Notes: generated by a model not told the origin, from the sequence alone. A stretch of 64,000 bases of DNA from Flavobacterium rhamnosiphilum (GCF_004349195.1 NZ_SMLG01000006.1:186001-250000), one strand, 5' to 3'. Numbered from the stretch's first letter, positions 53,173 to 62,663 are shown. A program made the numbers and translations.

Positions 53173-54804
53173 CTATTTTTTCCCTTTCTTCTTATCGTAA
53201 TTCAGCGTTTCTTTTCGAATTTTCATGGGAACATCTTCTTTAGCTTCAGCTGACTTGGTTGCTTTGGCTATTTTATCGTTGTCTTCATTTTCTTCGGGAG
53301 GAAAAATATCGTCCTTGGATTTTATTCGTTCATCACCACGCCAGACTAATCCTCGCAGTTTTCGGGCATTTTCCGGCAGCTCTTTTTCGGGGAAAATATC
53401 GCCATCCACTTGCTGAAAAAAAGTGATGGTTTCGATCTCATTTTTTTCTAAAATAAGATTGATTTTACTACTCTTATTTTTATTGATACCAATGAGTTCT
53501 TGGGCTTCGTTCCGCATGTAATAGATGACTTCGGCATTTTTTACAATATCGACATCATGTAGTTTTCCTTCCTCAAATTTACCGTAGAGATTTTGTCCCT
53601 TGACTTGATTATAGCCGGTTCCTATCGTGTCTTTTGAGACTATGAACGTATTATTGAGGACTTTGAGTGAATCTAGTTTTTGAGTGTTGTTGTTGCCTAT
53701 AAGATGCATTACATCGCCTGTGATTTGGTTTTCTGCGTTCCAAAGTATCGGATTTCCAATCATTTTCGTCAAAGCTGTTTTGGAACTCGAATGAATCGAA
53801 TCGCATTTGCCGCTCATATCTGTTTTAAAAAATCGGACATTGTTGAACGCTCTGATAATTCGGTTTCCTTCTTTTCCGGTAACCATTAATTTTTTTCCAT
53901 GAATGTAAACCGAGTCATTTTCGACAAAGTTTACCGCCACGGCTCTTTTGGTTACAAACATGGAATCCTTATTTTTATAAATTTCGGCATAATGTCCTTT
54001 TACAATCCCTCGATTGATCGAGTCGGTTATTTTTACATTTCGGGTTGCCGATGCAAATTCCTTGTTTCTGTCATAATATAAACTGTCGCCCTTTATGATT
54101 CGATCATCGTATCTGATATAGGATTTATTCAGGAAATGCGCCAGATTTTTTTTGGTATCATAAAATCCTTTTTCAGTATAAATATAATTGGCTTTACTGG
54201 TAATTGTTGAAGGTCCAAAAAGATAGGAATGACCGGAATTACTGAAATAATCCAAGTGATTTGATTTAATTACATACGTTGGATTTGTAATGGTAACCGC
54301 AGTCAGGAATTGGAATTTCTTTTGTTTCACATAATATCTTCCTGAATTACTTTTAAGCGTATTGTCTTTATTGGTAATTGTCCCTGGTGTATCGTAAAAT
54401 ACTTCTTGGATGTTTCTATCAAAATTAATAATATCTGTCACCAAAGTCGCATCTGGAGAACTCATTACGGCATCTCCGGAAGCAAGTGCTTTTTTTACAT
54501 TTCCATTGTATTCAGCGTATTTACTGTTCAAAAATAAAGTGTCCCCTTGCACCATTTGTACATTTCCAAAAGCCTTGATATAGTTTTCCTTTTGAAAATA
54601 ATAGGCTTTATTGCACGTCAATACCACACCATCATGATTGACACGTACGTTTCCAGTAAGCAAAGCAGCATCTGGAGTTTCGATTTGATTGACGTCAAAA
54701 AAATCGGAATGTTCTACAATAATTTTTTTTGGGGCTTGCGCCAAAACTAAATTAGTAACAAGCAGTATCAAACAATAACGAAGGAAAAATAGCGATTTCT
54801 TCAA
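53173..54804 (-). CDS. OstA-like/LptA-type outer membrane assembly protein
   Basis: Periplasmic protein related to the OstA/LptA beta-jellyroll domain that handles lipopolysaccharide transport. A signal peptide is visible (KKSLFFLRYCLILLVTNLVLAQAP, cleavage after about residue 23). Beta-rich repeats follow, such as LLTGNVRVNHDGVVLTCNKAYYFQ and ALASGDAVMSSPDATLVTDI. The 543-aa chain ends in a charged Lys/Glu-rich tail. A minus-strand -7 element lies at 54821-54828. The C-terminal half is less conserved, so the exact role as LptA or LptC/D partner is not assured. Confidence 0.86.
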   Translation of the reverse strand: MKKSLFFLRYCLILLVTNLVLAQAPKKIIVEHSDFFDVNQIETPDAALLTGNVRVNHDGVVLTCNKAYYFQKENYIKAFGNVQMVQGDTLFLNSKYAEYNGNVKKALASGDAVMSSPDATLVTDIINFDRNIQEVFYDTPGTITNKDNTLKSNSGRYYVKQKKFQFLTAVTITNPTYVIKSNHLDYFSNSGHSYLFGPSTITSKANYIYTEKGFYDTKKNLAHFLNKSYIRYDDRIIKGDSLYYDRNKEFASATRNVKITDSINRGIVKGHYAEIYKNKDSMFVTKRAVAVNFVENDSVYIHGKKLMVTGKEGNRIIRAFNNVRFFKTDMSGKCDSIHSSSKTALTKMIGNPILWNAENQITGDVMHLIGNNNTQKLDSLKVLNNTFIVSKDTIGTGYNQVKGQNLYGKFEEGKLHDVDIVKNAEVIYYMRNEAQELIGINKNKSSKINLILEKNEIETITFFQQVDGDIFPEKELPENARKLRGLVWRGDERIKSKDDIFPPEENEDNDKIAKATKSAEAKEDVPMKIRKETLNYDKKKGKK

Positions 54805-54820
54805 TGGATTTAATTTTTGT

Positions 54821-54828
54821 CAAATTTA
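54821..54828 (-). promoter_or_regulatory. -7 promoter element of the OstA-like gene
   Basis: Reads TAAATTTG on the minus strand, 16 bp before the ATG at 54804. Confidence 0.5.
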
Positions 54829-55082
54829 TGAAAAAGGAAACAATCCTAATCCATATTAGGATTTATTTATAATTAGTTAAAAGGGAACCAAAAAACAGTA
54901 ACTATTACTTTTAAAGTTATCAACAAATGGTATAACTCCTTCGTTGTAGTGTCCGTTTTTAAAAACAGAATTATTTAATTTCAAATGATATAGACTTCTT
55001 CTATTTAAAAAATATTAAATTTAAAAATTGATATTCATTTTGACATAAAAAAGATTGAAATCAACATAAATAATTTTATACG

Positions 55083-56948
55083 ATGAAAAAAATAACTATT
55101 GTTGCAGGCATTAGCGTGGTGCTTTTAGCAACGGCTTGTAAAACGAAAGAGTTTAAAATGAACGCAGAACAGAAAGAGTCAGTCTCAAATAAAAAAGAAG
55201 TAGTGTATCAGGTTTTTACCCGATTATTCGGAAATAAAAATACCACTAATAAACCTTGGGGAACTATTGAAGAAAATGGAGTAGGGAAGTTCAACGATTT
55301 TACGGATACCGCATTACAAGAAATAAAGGATTTGGGAGTTACTTATGTTTGGTACACCGGAGTTCCGCATCATGCTTTGATACGAGATTATTCGGCTATT
55401 GGTATTTCCAATGATGACCCCGAAGTGGTAAAAGGACGAGCCGGTTCTCCTTATGCCGTAAAAGATTATTACAATGTAAATCCAGATTTGGCCGTAAATC
55501 CTGCTAATCGTTTGCAAGAATTTGAAGCTTTAATCGCGCGAACACACAAAGTAGGATTAAAGGTCATAATCGATATTGTTCCTAATCATATTGCGCGTAA
55601 ATACGAAGGAAAGAATAATCCGGTTGGCGTTAGAGATTTTGGAGCTGATGATGATGTTTCTGTTGAGTATAAAAGAGATAATAACTTCTATTATATTCCA
55701 AATACGCATTTTGAAGTGCCAGATTCAGATAAACCATTAAATGGAGAGAATAATCCATTAATAGATGGTAAATTTGCAGAAAGTCCAGCAAAATGGACGG
55801 GTAACGGTTCTCGATTGGCAAAACCAGATCGTAATGATTGGTATGAAACCATCAAAGTAAATTATGGTATTCGCCTGGATGGCTCCAAAGATTTCCCTGA
55901 ACTTCCTGCTGGTTTTGACACCAAATCCCATCAGGAACATTATGCTTTTTGGAAAGGAAAAGACGTACCGGATTCTTGGGATAAATTTAAAGATATTGCG
56001 TTGTATTGGGCGGCTAAAGGAGTTGATGGTTTTCGATTTGACATGGCCGAAATGGTGCCGTATGAATTTTGGAGCTACATGAATTCAGCAATTAAAACAA
56101 AAAATCCAGATGCTTTTCTATTGGCCGAAGTGTATAATCCTAAAGAATATCGAAATTACATTCACTTGGGTAAAATGGATTATTTATATGACAAAGTAGA
56201 AACCTATGATAAATTAAAAGAGATAATTCAAGGAAAATCATTGCCGGACGGATTATCAGACATACAAAGCGGAATGGCAGATATTGAGCATCACATGCTT
56301 CATTTTTTAGACAATCATGATGAGCAACGTTTGGCTAGTCCGGAATTTGCGGGAACGCCACAGAAAGGAAAACCTTTGATGGTCGTTTCCACTACCATAA
56401 GCACTTCGCCTACGATGGTTTATTTTGGACAGGAAGTAGGAGAGGCCGGAAATGAAAATGCAGGATTTGGAACGCATTCCAGAACGTCAATTTTTGATTA
56501 TATTGGGGTTTCCAATCATCAACGTTGGATGAACGGAGGAAAATTTGACGGAGGTCAATTAACGCAGGATGAAAAAGACTTACGTGATTTTTACAAAAGA
56601 ATATTGAATTTCTCTTTGAATAGTTCGGCATTAATGGGGAAATATCAAGAAATCCAAACGATAAATCGTAAAACGACTCAGGATTATGATCCTGGAATTT
56701 ATGCTTTCACCCGTTGGTCCGATACTCAAAAACTGATTGTCATTACTAATTTTTCTGGTGCTACCACTAGCAATTTCGAATTAAAAATCCCTACAGATGT
56801 TATCCAGAAATGGAATTTGAAAGACGGAAATTATACACTTACGGATCAATTGTATCATAAAAATTCCGTTCAGTTGCAGGTATTGAATGGAGAAGGAAAA
56901 GCACAAATTACAATTGCTCCATCCGAATCGTTTATTTATCAATTGTAA
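55083..56948 (+). CDS. Alpha-amylase family glycoside hydrolase (GH13), lipoprotein
   Basis: Starch- or maltooligosaccharide-active enzyme, exported as a lipoprotein. The N-terminus KKITIVAGISVVLLATACKTK is a lipoprotein signal with the lipobox Cys near residue 19. GH13 motifs follow: VIIDIVPNHIARK (region I), GFRFDMAEMVPYEFW with the nucleophile Asp near residue 320 (region II), DAFLLAEVYNP with the acid/base Glu (region III), and HFLDNHDEQRLAS with the transition-state Asp (region IV). A C-terminal beta domain follows. It is 621 aa and monocistronic with its own terminator. Confidence 0.93.
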   Translation: MKKITIVAGISVVLLATACKTKEFKMNAEQKESVSNKKEVVYQVFTRLFGNKNTTNKPWGTIEENGVGKFNDFTDTALQEIKDLGVTYVWYTGVPHHALIRDYSAIGISNDDPEVVKGRAGSPYAVKDYYNVNPDLAVNPANRLQEFEALIARTHKVGLKVIIDIVPNHIARKYEGKNNPVGVRDFGADDDVSVEYKRDNNFYYIPNTHFEVPDSDKPLNGENNPLIDGKFAESPAKWTGNGSRLAKPDRNDWYETIKVNYGIRLDGSKDFPELPAGFDTKSHQEHYAFWKGKDVPDSWDKFKDIALYWAAKGVDGFRFDMAEMVPYEFWSYMNSAIKTKNPDAFLLAEVYNPKEYRNYIHLGKMDYLYDKVETYDKLKEIIQGKSLPDGLSDIQSGMADIEHHMLHFLDNHDEQRLASPEFAGTPQKGKPLMVVSTTISTSPTMVYFGQEVGEAGNENAGFGTHSRTSIFDYIGVSNHQRWMNGGKFDGGQLTQDEKDLRDFYKRILNFSLNSSALMGKYQEIQTINRKTTQDYDPGIYAFTRWSDTQKLIVITNFSGATTSNFELKIPTDVIQKWNLKDGNYTLTDQLYHKNSVQLQVLNGEGKAQITIAPSESFIYQL

Positions 56949-56982
56949 AAAAGAGTCTTTTTGGTACTGACAAAATGGTAAT

Positions 56983-57018
56983 AAAAAATGCTGATATAAA
57001 TTTATATCAGCATTTTTT
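56983..57018. terminator. Bidirectional terminator, perfect 36-bp palindrome
   Basis: Arms AAAAAATGCTGATATAAA and its exact complement with no spacer, between the amylase and superoxide dismutase genes on opposite strands. Confidence 0.88.
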
Positions 57019-57038
57019 TATAGTTTAAAACTAGAGCA

Positions 57039-57812
57039 TTATTTTTTTATAGCTGCATCGTAATTTTCTTCTACTTTTTTCCAATTGATTACATTGAAAA
57101 AGGCATCGATATAATTTTTTCTTCGGTATTGGTAATCCAAATAATAAGCGTGTTCCCATACGTCTAAAGCTAATATTGGAGTTCCAGGAATAAGTGCATT
57201 ACTCATCAAAGGATTGTCCTGATTTGAAGTGCTGGTTACCTGAAGTTTTCCAGTTCTGTCAACCACAAGCCATGCCCAACCGGAACCAAATTGTTTTGTA
57301 GCTTCTCCTTTGAATAAAGTGGTGAAGTTTTCAAATGAACCAAAATCTTTAGTAATTGCTTCCGCTAATGTATTTGTTGGTTCACCTCCTGCTTTTGGAG
57401 CCATACATTTCCAATACAAAGAATGATTGTAAAATCCACCGGCATTGTTGCGAAGAGCAGCGTCATTAGGGTCTAATTTTGACAACACTTCTTCAATTGT
57501 CAGATTTTCTAAAGGCGTTCCTAATACAGCGCTATTCAAATTGTTAGTATAGGTAAGATAATGCTTGGAATAATGCATTTCTAAAGTAGTGGCTGATATA
57601 TTGGGCGCCAACGCATTATAAGCGTAAGGTAATTTTTCTAGCTGAAATGAGCCTTCATTTGCCTTTACATCATCCGGAGATCCCATGATGGAAACACTTT
57701 GTTCCGTTGTGGGTAAAGGAACTTCGACAACCTCAGTTAATTTCTTATTGTTACAAGAAAGTAAAGTCATAAATAAAAATAAAACAGAAATTAAAAAATT
57801 CAGTTTTTTCAT
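57039..57812 (-). CDS. Fe/Mn superoxide dismutase, predicted lipoprotein
   Basis: Dismutes superoxide, probably outside the cytoplasm. The first about 20 residues form a lipoprotein signal (LISVLFLFMTLLSCNNKK, lipobox Cys about residue 20). The SOD domain follows, with LPYAYNALAPNISATTLEMHYSKHYLTYTNNLN, holding two metal histidines. GGFYNHSLYWKCMAP, FGSGWAWLVVD and DVWEHAYYLDYQYRRKNYIDAF carry the last Asp and His ligands. At 257 aa it is longer than the cytoplasmic enzyme because of the leader and linker. Fe versus Mn use cannot be told safely. Confidence 0.93.
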   Translation of the reverse strand: MKKLNFLISVLFLFMTLLSCNNKKLTEVVEVPLPTTEQSVSIMGSPDDVKANEGSFQLEKLPYAYNALAPNISATTLEMHYSKHYLTYTNNLNSAVLGTPLENLTIEEVLSKLDPNDAALRNNAGGFYNHSLYWKCMAPKAGGEPTNTLAEAITKDFGSFENFTTLFKGEATKQFGSGWAWLVVDRTGKLQVTSTSNQDNPLMSNALIPGTPILALDVWEHAYYLDYQYRRKNYIDAFFNVINWKKVEENYDAAIKK

Positions 57813-57820
57813 AATTTGTA

Positions 57821-58090
57821 TTATTTTTTGATCAGTAAATGAATCATTTCTATGTATTGTTCTTTGGCTTGTTCTGGAGTAAGATGACTAATTTGCATCC
57901 AGGCATTGGTTTTAAAAGCATCTCTCAAATGGTATGAAGAAGTTTGTTTTAAATCTAAAGTTCCAAAAGTAGCTTGTTTATAGAAAGCATAAAGACGCAA
58001 TTGTACATCTTGAGGTAAAGATGCCTGTGTCATTTCAGAGGCTATTTCTACCGCTTCTAAAAACCGAGTATCTAAATCTTTTTCAATCAT
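57821..58090 (-). CDS. Acyl-CoA-binding protein
   Basis: Small four-helix protein of 89 aa that binds long-chain acyl-CoA esters in the cytoplasm. It shows FLEAVEIASEMTQASLPQDVQLRLYAFYKQATFGTL, matching the family's first two helices with the YxxYKQAT-like region, and a WMQISHLTPEQAKEQYIEMI end. It is 2 bp from the psd gene upstream and 8 bp from the SOD gene downstream. Its place among cdsA and psd supports a link to phospholipid synthesis. Confidence 0.9.
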   Translation of the reverse strand: MIEKDLDTRFLEAVEIASEMTQASLPQDVQLRLYAFYKQATFGTLDLKQTSSYHLRDAFKTNAWMQISHLTPEQAKEQYIEMIHLLIKK

Positions 58091-58092
58091 GC

Positions 58093-58743
58093 TTATTTTG
58101 TAGCAATAATAGTTTTTCCTCCGATTGCTTTTTGATTCAATACAACATTTACTTGTGTTCCCAATGGTAAAAAGAGATCTACTCTTGAGCCAAATTTTAT
58201 AAAACCGGCATCAGTTCCCTGAATTACCTGCATTCCTTCTTGGGCGTAATTTACGATTCTTTTTGCCAATGCACCTGCAATTTGACGGTATAAAACAGCG
58301 CCGAATGTTTTATTTTCGACCACTATGGTTGTTCTTTCGTTTTCTTCGCTCGCTTTTGGATGCCAAGCTACCAGGAATTTTCCAGGATGGTATTTACTGA
58401 ATTTCACTAATCCACTAAGCGGATAACGAGTGACATGCACATTAATGGGCGACATAAATATGGAAATCTGCAAACGTTTGTCTTTGAAATACTCGCTTTC
58501 AAAAACTTCTTCAATAACTACAACTTTTCCATCAACAGGAGCAATGATATGATTTTCGTTTAGAATAGCAATGCGTTTTGGATTTCTGAAAAATTGCAAA
58601 ATGATTATCAAAAACAACAAAGTTGCTAATTGAATAGTCATTTTAATCCAGTTCGTGTCAATAAAATTATCTGTCAGTAAAAGTACAATAGCCGTGAAAA
58701 TTGTAGCTAATAAAATAGATTGGGTTCCTTCTTTATGAAACAT
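58093..58743 (-). CDS. psd: Phosphatidylserine decarboxylase proenzyme, short bacterial form
   Basis: Converts phosphatidylserine to phosphatidylethanolamine. Two membrane helices occur near the N-terminus (about residues 8-25 and 32-50). AFMSPINVHVTRYPLSG-like residues appear as ISIFMSPINVHVTRYPLSG, the family signature. The self-cleavage site that creates the pyruvoyl group is the Gly-Ser of IKFGSRVDLFLPLG near residue 187. It is 216 aa, the short type shared with Bacteroidota and alphaproteobacteria. The start overlaps the cdsA end by 11 bp. Confidence 0.94.
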   Translation of the reverse strand: MFHKEGTQSILLATIFTAIVLLLTDNFIDTNWIKMTIQLATLLFLIIILQFFRNPKRIAILNENHIIAPVDGKVVVIEEVFESEYFKDKRLQISIFMSPINVHVTRYPLSGLVKFSKYHPGKFLVAWHPKASEENERTTIVVENKTFGAVLYRQIAGALAKRIVNYAQEGMQVIQGTDAGFIKFGSRVDLFLPLGTQVNVVLNQKAIGGKTIIATK

Positions 58744-59623
58744 AGTTTAAAATTTGATAAAATAAAAAAATAATTGGTGCTACAAATATAACACTATCTA
58801 ATCGATCTAGTATGCCTCCATGACCAGGCATTATGTTTCCGCTGTCTTTTACGCCTGCGATACGCTTGAATTTGGATTCAATTAAGTCTCCTATAGTACC
58901 TGCAATTCCAACAATAACAGCAATAGAAGTCCAAATTAGGATTGATCGGTCACTAAATTCAGGATTGGCCTTTATGTAGTATTTTGATATTAAATAACCT
59001 GCAAAAATCGCAAAAATGATTCCGCCTAAGAACCCTTCAATTGTTTTTTTAGGGGATATTTTTTCAAATAATTTGGTTCGGCCCATAGATTTACCTACAA
59101 TATAAGCAAAGGTATCATTGGTCCAGATTAAGATGAATAATCCAATTATAATTTTAGGATTATAGTCATATATTCCAAATGAAATTTTAGTGATAAATAC
59201 AAATGGCAGTATAATATACCCTAATAAATAGAGGTATTTTGATGAAGTGTTTATTTTTTGAATGTTGTCATAAAATAAAAAAAGGATACACTTTATGGAT
59301 ACCACCAATGCAATAACCAATAAAACGACATCTAATTTTTGGATATTGATTGAAATTTCTAAATCAGTATTGAATATCTGATTGATAGTGTCTGTAGTGA
59401 TTTTATTGTAATGGCTTACTAGCGTTACTGTAGTATATAAAACTGTTCCAAAAAGAATTGGAAATACTTTATGTATTTGGATTAAATTGCAAAATTCGTA
59501 AACTGCAATAATAAGAAAGATACCAAAAAGAATAAAAAAGCTTTCAGTGGAATATAAAATAGAAGCAAGTAATAATATAATATAAATCGCTCCTGATATA
59601 GCTCGTTTTAGAGTTTCATTCAT
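58733..59623 (-). CDS. cdsA: Phosphatidate cytidylyltransferase
   Basis: Integral membrane enzyme forming CDP-diacylglycerol. At least eight hydrophobic segments occur, such as AISGAIYIILLLASILYS and VVLLVIALVVSIKCILFLF. The C-terminal signature is GDLIESKFKRIAGVKDSGNIMPGHGGILDRLDS (about residues 243-275), with the conserved KD-GxxxPGHGGxxDRxD. It is 296 aa. It sits between the LUD gene (1-bp gap) and psd (overlap), so this is a phospholipid operon. Confidence 0.96.
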   Translation of the reverse strand: MNETLKRAISGAIYIILLLASILYSTESFFILFGIFLIIAVYEFCNLIQIHKVFPILFGTVLYTTVTLVSHYNKITTDTINQIFNTDLEISINIQKLDVVLLVIALVVSIKCILFLFYDNIQKINTSSKYLYLLGYIILPFVFITKISFGIYDYNPKIIIGLFILIWTNDTFAYIVGKSMGRTKLFEKISPKKTIEGFLGGIIFAIFAGYLISKYYIKANPEFSDRSILIWTSIAVIVGIAGTIGDLIESKFKRIAGVKDSGNIMPGHGGILDRLDSVIFVAPIIFLFYQILNYVS

Positions 59624-59624
59624 C

Positions 59625-60227
59625 TTAAAGGTCTTCTAAAAGCAATAAATATAGATTTTTTGCTGAACTTCCGTACTGTGTAAAATCTTCTTCTTTAGCT
59701 TTCTCGAAATATTTTATTGTAGTAATGTTGGTAGGGTAATCTCTTTCGTATTTCTTTTTTATGGCGCTAAGTCCGTCGCTTTTTGCAGCAAGAATTTGGC
59801 TTGTATTCGCTATAATAATAATATTGGTAGGTAACTCGTTAGGTTTGTTTTGTTTAATTTGTTTTGAAGAGAATAAAATAGAACCTTCCTCCGCAATTAA
59901 ATTTTCACAACTTGCAAGAAGAAACTTAGGATTTACAGGCTTGTTGTAGGTAAGTTTATTGTCATCAAGCATTCCAAAAAGGTTTGGTTCATAGCATAAA
60001 ACTTCGCTTTCAAACCAATCGTTTTCTTCCAATATGTTTTCAAATTGTTCTTTTATTTCTTCAGAATTTTCGCAATACAAAAACTTACCACCATTTTTTT
60101 TAAAATTGTAGATAAATTTTTCATCTATAGAGGTTGCATTATCAGTATGGGATTTACTAAATTCGCTTTCTTGATCTTCCTCAGAAGCCGCATTGCTAGA
60201 ACCAAAAAATTTTCTAAAAAGACTCAT
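59625..60227 (-). CDS. LUD-domain protein (LutC/YkgG-like)
   Basis: The family name comes from lactate utilisation proteins, but here the gene stands alone with lipid genes. The protein is 200 aa. It shows an N-terminal acidic stretch (residues 12-33), and a domain with NPKFLLASCENLIAEEGSILFSSKQIKQNKPNELP and TNIIIIANTSQILA, which match the LUD fold's nucleotide-like pocket. The specific role is unknown. It is transcribed from a -7 element at 60267-60274 and begins the cdsA-psd-ACBP-SOD operon. Confidence 0.8.
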   Translation of the reverse strand: MSLFRKFFGSSNAASEEDQESEFSKSHTDNATSIDEKFIYNFKKNGGKFLYCENSEEIKEQFENILEENDWFESEVLCYEPNLFGMLDDNKLTYNKPVNPKFLLASCENLIAEEGSILFSSKQIKQNKPNELPTNIIIIANTSQILAAKSDGLSAIKKKYERDYPTNITTIKYFEKAKEEDFTQYGSSAKNLYLLLLEDL

Positions 60228-60266
60228 ATTTTTGTAAAATACTATAATTTGTTATTTGAAAACGTC

Positions 60267-60274
60267 CAAAGATA
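60267..60274 (-). promoter_or_regulatory. -7 promoter element of the LUD-cdsA-psd operon
   Basis: Reads TATCTTTG on the minus strand, a full match, 39 bp before the ATG at 60227. Confidence 0.6.
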
Positions 60275-60277
60275 AAA

Positions 60278-60314
60278 AAATCTTAATTCAAAAGTAGCTT
60301 TTGAATTAAGATTT
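60278..60314 (-). terminator. Terminator after ftsH
   Basis: Stem AAATCTTAATTCAAAAG/CTTTTGAATTAAGATTT, 17 bp with a 3-bp loop, followed by a T-tract on the minus strand. It ends the rsfS-ftsH transcript right before the next promoter. Confidence 0.85.
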
Positions 60315-60343
60315 TAAAAATAATTAAATAATTTATGTGTTTT

Positions 60344-62272
60344 CTAAGATACGACTTCCTCAAGATTTTTATCAAATGTTCTTTTTCCGAAAATAGCTTC
60401 TAAATCATCTTTAAATATGACTTCTTTCTCGATTAAGATATTTGCCAGTTGATTCAGTTTGTCTTTATTTTCTTCTAATATTTGAATCGCTCTTTGGTAT
60501 TGACCTTCAATTAGTAATGAGATTTCTTCGTCAATAACTCTGGCCGTTTCTTCTGAATACGGTTTAGAAAAATTGTATTCGCTTTGTCCGGTTGAATCGT
60601 AATAGGTTACGTTACCAATTTTTTCATTCAAACCATAAACCGTTACCATAGCACGGGCTTGTTTGGTCACTTTTTCTAAATCGCTTAATGCACCAGTCGA
60701 AATTCTGTCGAAAGTTACTTTTTCAGCAGCTCTTCCTCCCATAGTCGCACACATTTCGTCTAGCATCTGATCCGGACGAACAATTAAACGTTCTTCTGGC
60801 AAATACCAAGCGGCTCCTAAACTTTGTCCTCTAGGAACAATGGTTACTTTAATTAATGGAGCTGCATGTTCCAGCATCCAACTAACTGTTGCGTGACCCG
60901 CTTCATGAATAGCGATCGCTTTCTTTTCTTCGGGAGTTACAATTTTATTTTTCTTCTCAAGACCACCTACAATTCTGTCAACAGCATCAAGGAAATCTTG
61001 TTTGTCAACCGCAGTTTTGTTGTTTCTTGCAGCAATCAAAGCAGCTTCATTACACACATTTGCAATATCAGCACCAGAAAAACCTGGAGTTTGTTTGGCT
61101 AAAAAGTCAGTGTCTAATCCTTCTACTTTTTTCAAAGGTGCAAGGTGTACTTTAAAAATTTCAGCACGTTCCCGAATGTCTGGTAAGTCTACAAAAATTT
61201 GTCTGTCAAAACGGCCTGCACGCATTAATGCTTTGTCCAGGACATCAGCTCTGTTTGTCGCAGCCAAAACAATTACATTAGAATTAGTGCCAAAACCGTC
61301 CATTTCTGTCAGTAATTGGTTCAAAGTATTCTCACGTTCGTCATTTCCGCCGGACATATTGCTTTTTCCTCTGGCTCTACCTACAGCGTCAATTTCGTCA
61401 ATAAATATAATGGCAGGAGATTTTTCTTTAGCTTGTTTGAATAAATCACGCACACGGGATGCACCCACACCCACAAACATTTCAACAAAATCAGAACCGG
61501 ATAAAGAGAAGAATGGTACTTGCGCTTCACCAGCTACAGCTTTTGCCAATAGGGTTTTTCCAGTTCCCGGAGGTCCAACCAGTAAAGCTCCTTTTGGTAT
61601 TTTTCCACCCAGATTAGTGTATTTTTCAGGATTTTTCAGGAATTCAACAATTTCTTGTATCTCTTCTTTTGCTCCTTCTAAACCGGCCACATCTTTAAAA
61701 GTAGTTTTGATATCTGTTTTTTCATCAAAAAGTTTAGCTTTTGATTTCCCTATGTTAAAAATCTGTCCGCCACCGCCACCAGCGCCACCACCGGACATTT
61801 TTCTCATGATAAATATCCAAACAGCTATAATGATAATGATTGGCAATAAACTGATTAAAATATCCGACCAATTATTTTTGGGTAAGAAATTAAAATCTTT
61901 CAATTTGCCTTCAGCAACTGCTTTTTCCAGTTTGTTTTGGAATATTTGGTCGTTACCAATATCAAAAGTATAATGAGGCCCTTTGTTGGGTCTGTCAAAA
62001 ACGTCTTTAGAAACTTTCTTGTGTGCTGCAACTTTCAATGCTGTTGCGTTAAGAAAAACTTCAGCTTCTGTTTTATTGTAAACTATAACTTTTTCGATCT
62101 GGCCTTTTTCTAAATAATCGTTAAATTTAGAAGAAGTTAATTGACCTGGTTCGTTTAAACTAGAACCGCCAGTTATAAAACTTATAAACAAGAAAATTAA
62201 TAATATTGCAGTATAAATTAACCAAGGGCTTATTTTAAACTTATTCGAATTTGGATTATTATCTTTAGCCAT
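60344..62272 (-). CDS. ftsH: ATP-dependent zinc metalloprotease FtsH
   Basis: Membrane-anchored AAA+ protease that degrades misfolded membrane and regulatory proteins. Helices occur near residues 18-36 and 136-155. The glycine-rich GGGAGGGGGQIFNIG linker precedes the AAA module: Walker A GPPGTGKT (about residue 230), Walker B IIFIDEIDAVG, and the SRH region. The zinc-binding motif HEAGH is near residue 453. A C-terminal acidic helix follows. At 642 aa it is of normal length. It follows rsfS by 19 bp. Confidence 0.97.
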   Translation of the reverse strand: MAKDNNPNSNKFKISPWLIYTAILLIFLFISFITGGSSLNEPGQLTSSKFNDYLEKGQIEKVIVYNKTEAEVFLNATALKVAAHKKVSKDVFDRPNKGPHYTFDIGNDQIFQNKLEKAVAEGKLKDFNFLPKNNWSDILISLLPIIIIIAVWIFIMRKMSGGGAGGGGGQIFNIGKSKAKLFDEKTDIKTTFKDVAGLEGAKEEIQEIVEFLKNPEKYTNLGGKIPKGALLVGPPGTGKTLLAKAVAGEAQVPFFSLSGSDFVEMFVGVGASRVRDLFKQAKEKSPAIIFIDEIDAVGRARGKSNMSGGNDERENTLNQLLTEMDGFGTNSNVIVLAATNRADVLDKALMRAGRFDRQIFVDLPDIRERAEIFKVHLAPLKKVEGLDTDFLAKQTPGFSGADIANVCNEAALIAARNNKTAVDKQDFLDAVDRIVGGLEKKNKIVTPEEKKAIAIHEAGHATVSWMLEHAAPLIKVTIVPRGQSLGAAWYLPEERLIVRPDQMLDEMCATMGGRAAEKVTFDRISTGALSDLEKVTKQARAMVTVYGLNEKIGNVTYYDSTGQSEYNFSKPYSEETARVIDEEISLLIEGQYQRAIQILEENKDKLNQLANILIEKEVIFKDDLEAIFGKRTFDKNLEEVVS

Positions 62273-62291
62273 TACTAGGAGTTATGTTTCT

Positions 62292-62663
62292 TTAGTATTT
62301 GTTTTCAATGGTAGTTATTTTTGCATCGCCCCATAAACTTTCGATGTTGTAGTATTCACGGATGTGTTTTTGAAATACATGAACTACAATATTTACATAA
62401 TCCATTAGTACCCATTCGGCATTATCAGTTCCTTCAACATGCCAAGGCTTGTCTTTTAATTCTTTAGAAACTGTTTTTTGAATGGAGTTGACTATAGCGT
62501 TAACTTGTGTATTTGAATTACCATTGCAGATGATGAAATAGTCGCATACCGCGGTATCTATTTCTCTTAAATCAAGAATATCAATATCATTTCCTTTTAC
62601 CTCTTCTATCCCCTTAATGATGTTCGCCAATAGAACGTCATTATTTATAGTCTTTTTCGCCAT
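62292..62663 (-). CDS. rsfS: Ribosome silencing factor RsfS
   Basis: Binds ribosomal protein uL14 and blocks joining of the subunits when nutrients are scarce. It has 123 aa. DILDLREIDTAVCDYFIICNGNSNTQVNAI is the family signature (about residues 23-52), and WVLMDYVNIVVHVFQKHIREYYNIESLWGDA is the C-terminal motif. Its position directly before ftsH and divergent from birA is common in flavobacteria. Confidence 0.95.
   Translation of the reverse strand: MAKKTINNDVLLANIIKGIEEVKGNDIDILDLREIDTAVCDYFIICNGNSNTQVNAIVNSIQKTVSKELKDKPWHVEGTDNAEWVLMDYVNIVVHVFQKHIREYYNIESLWGDAKITTIENKY

Noticed and set aside
54829-55082. Possible regulatory RNA upstream of the amylase gene
   Set aside because: The stretch is AT-rich without a clear stem or -7 element. 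I see nothing specific in it.
61002-61973. 323-aa plus-strand frame opposite ftsH
   Set aside because: It is a shadow of a well conserved gene. Its Pro/Ser-rich composition reflects the complementary strand.
60344-62272. Possible link between FtsH, RsfS and the CRISPR locus as a defence island
   Set aside because: These are housekeeping genes in an order common in flavobacteria and lie more than 10 kb from cas9.
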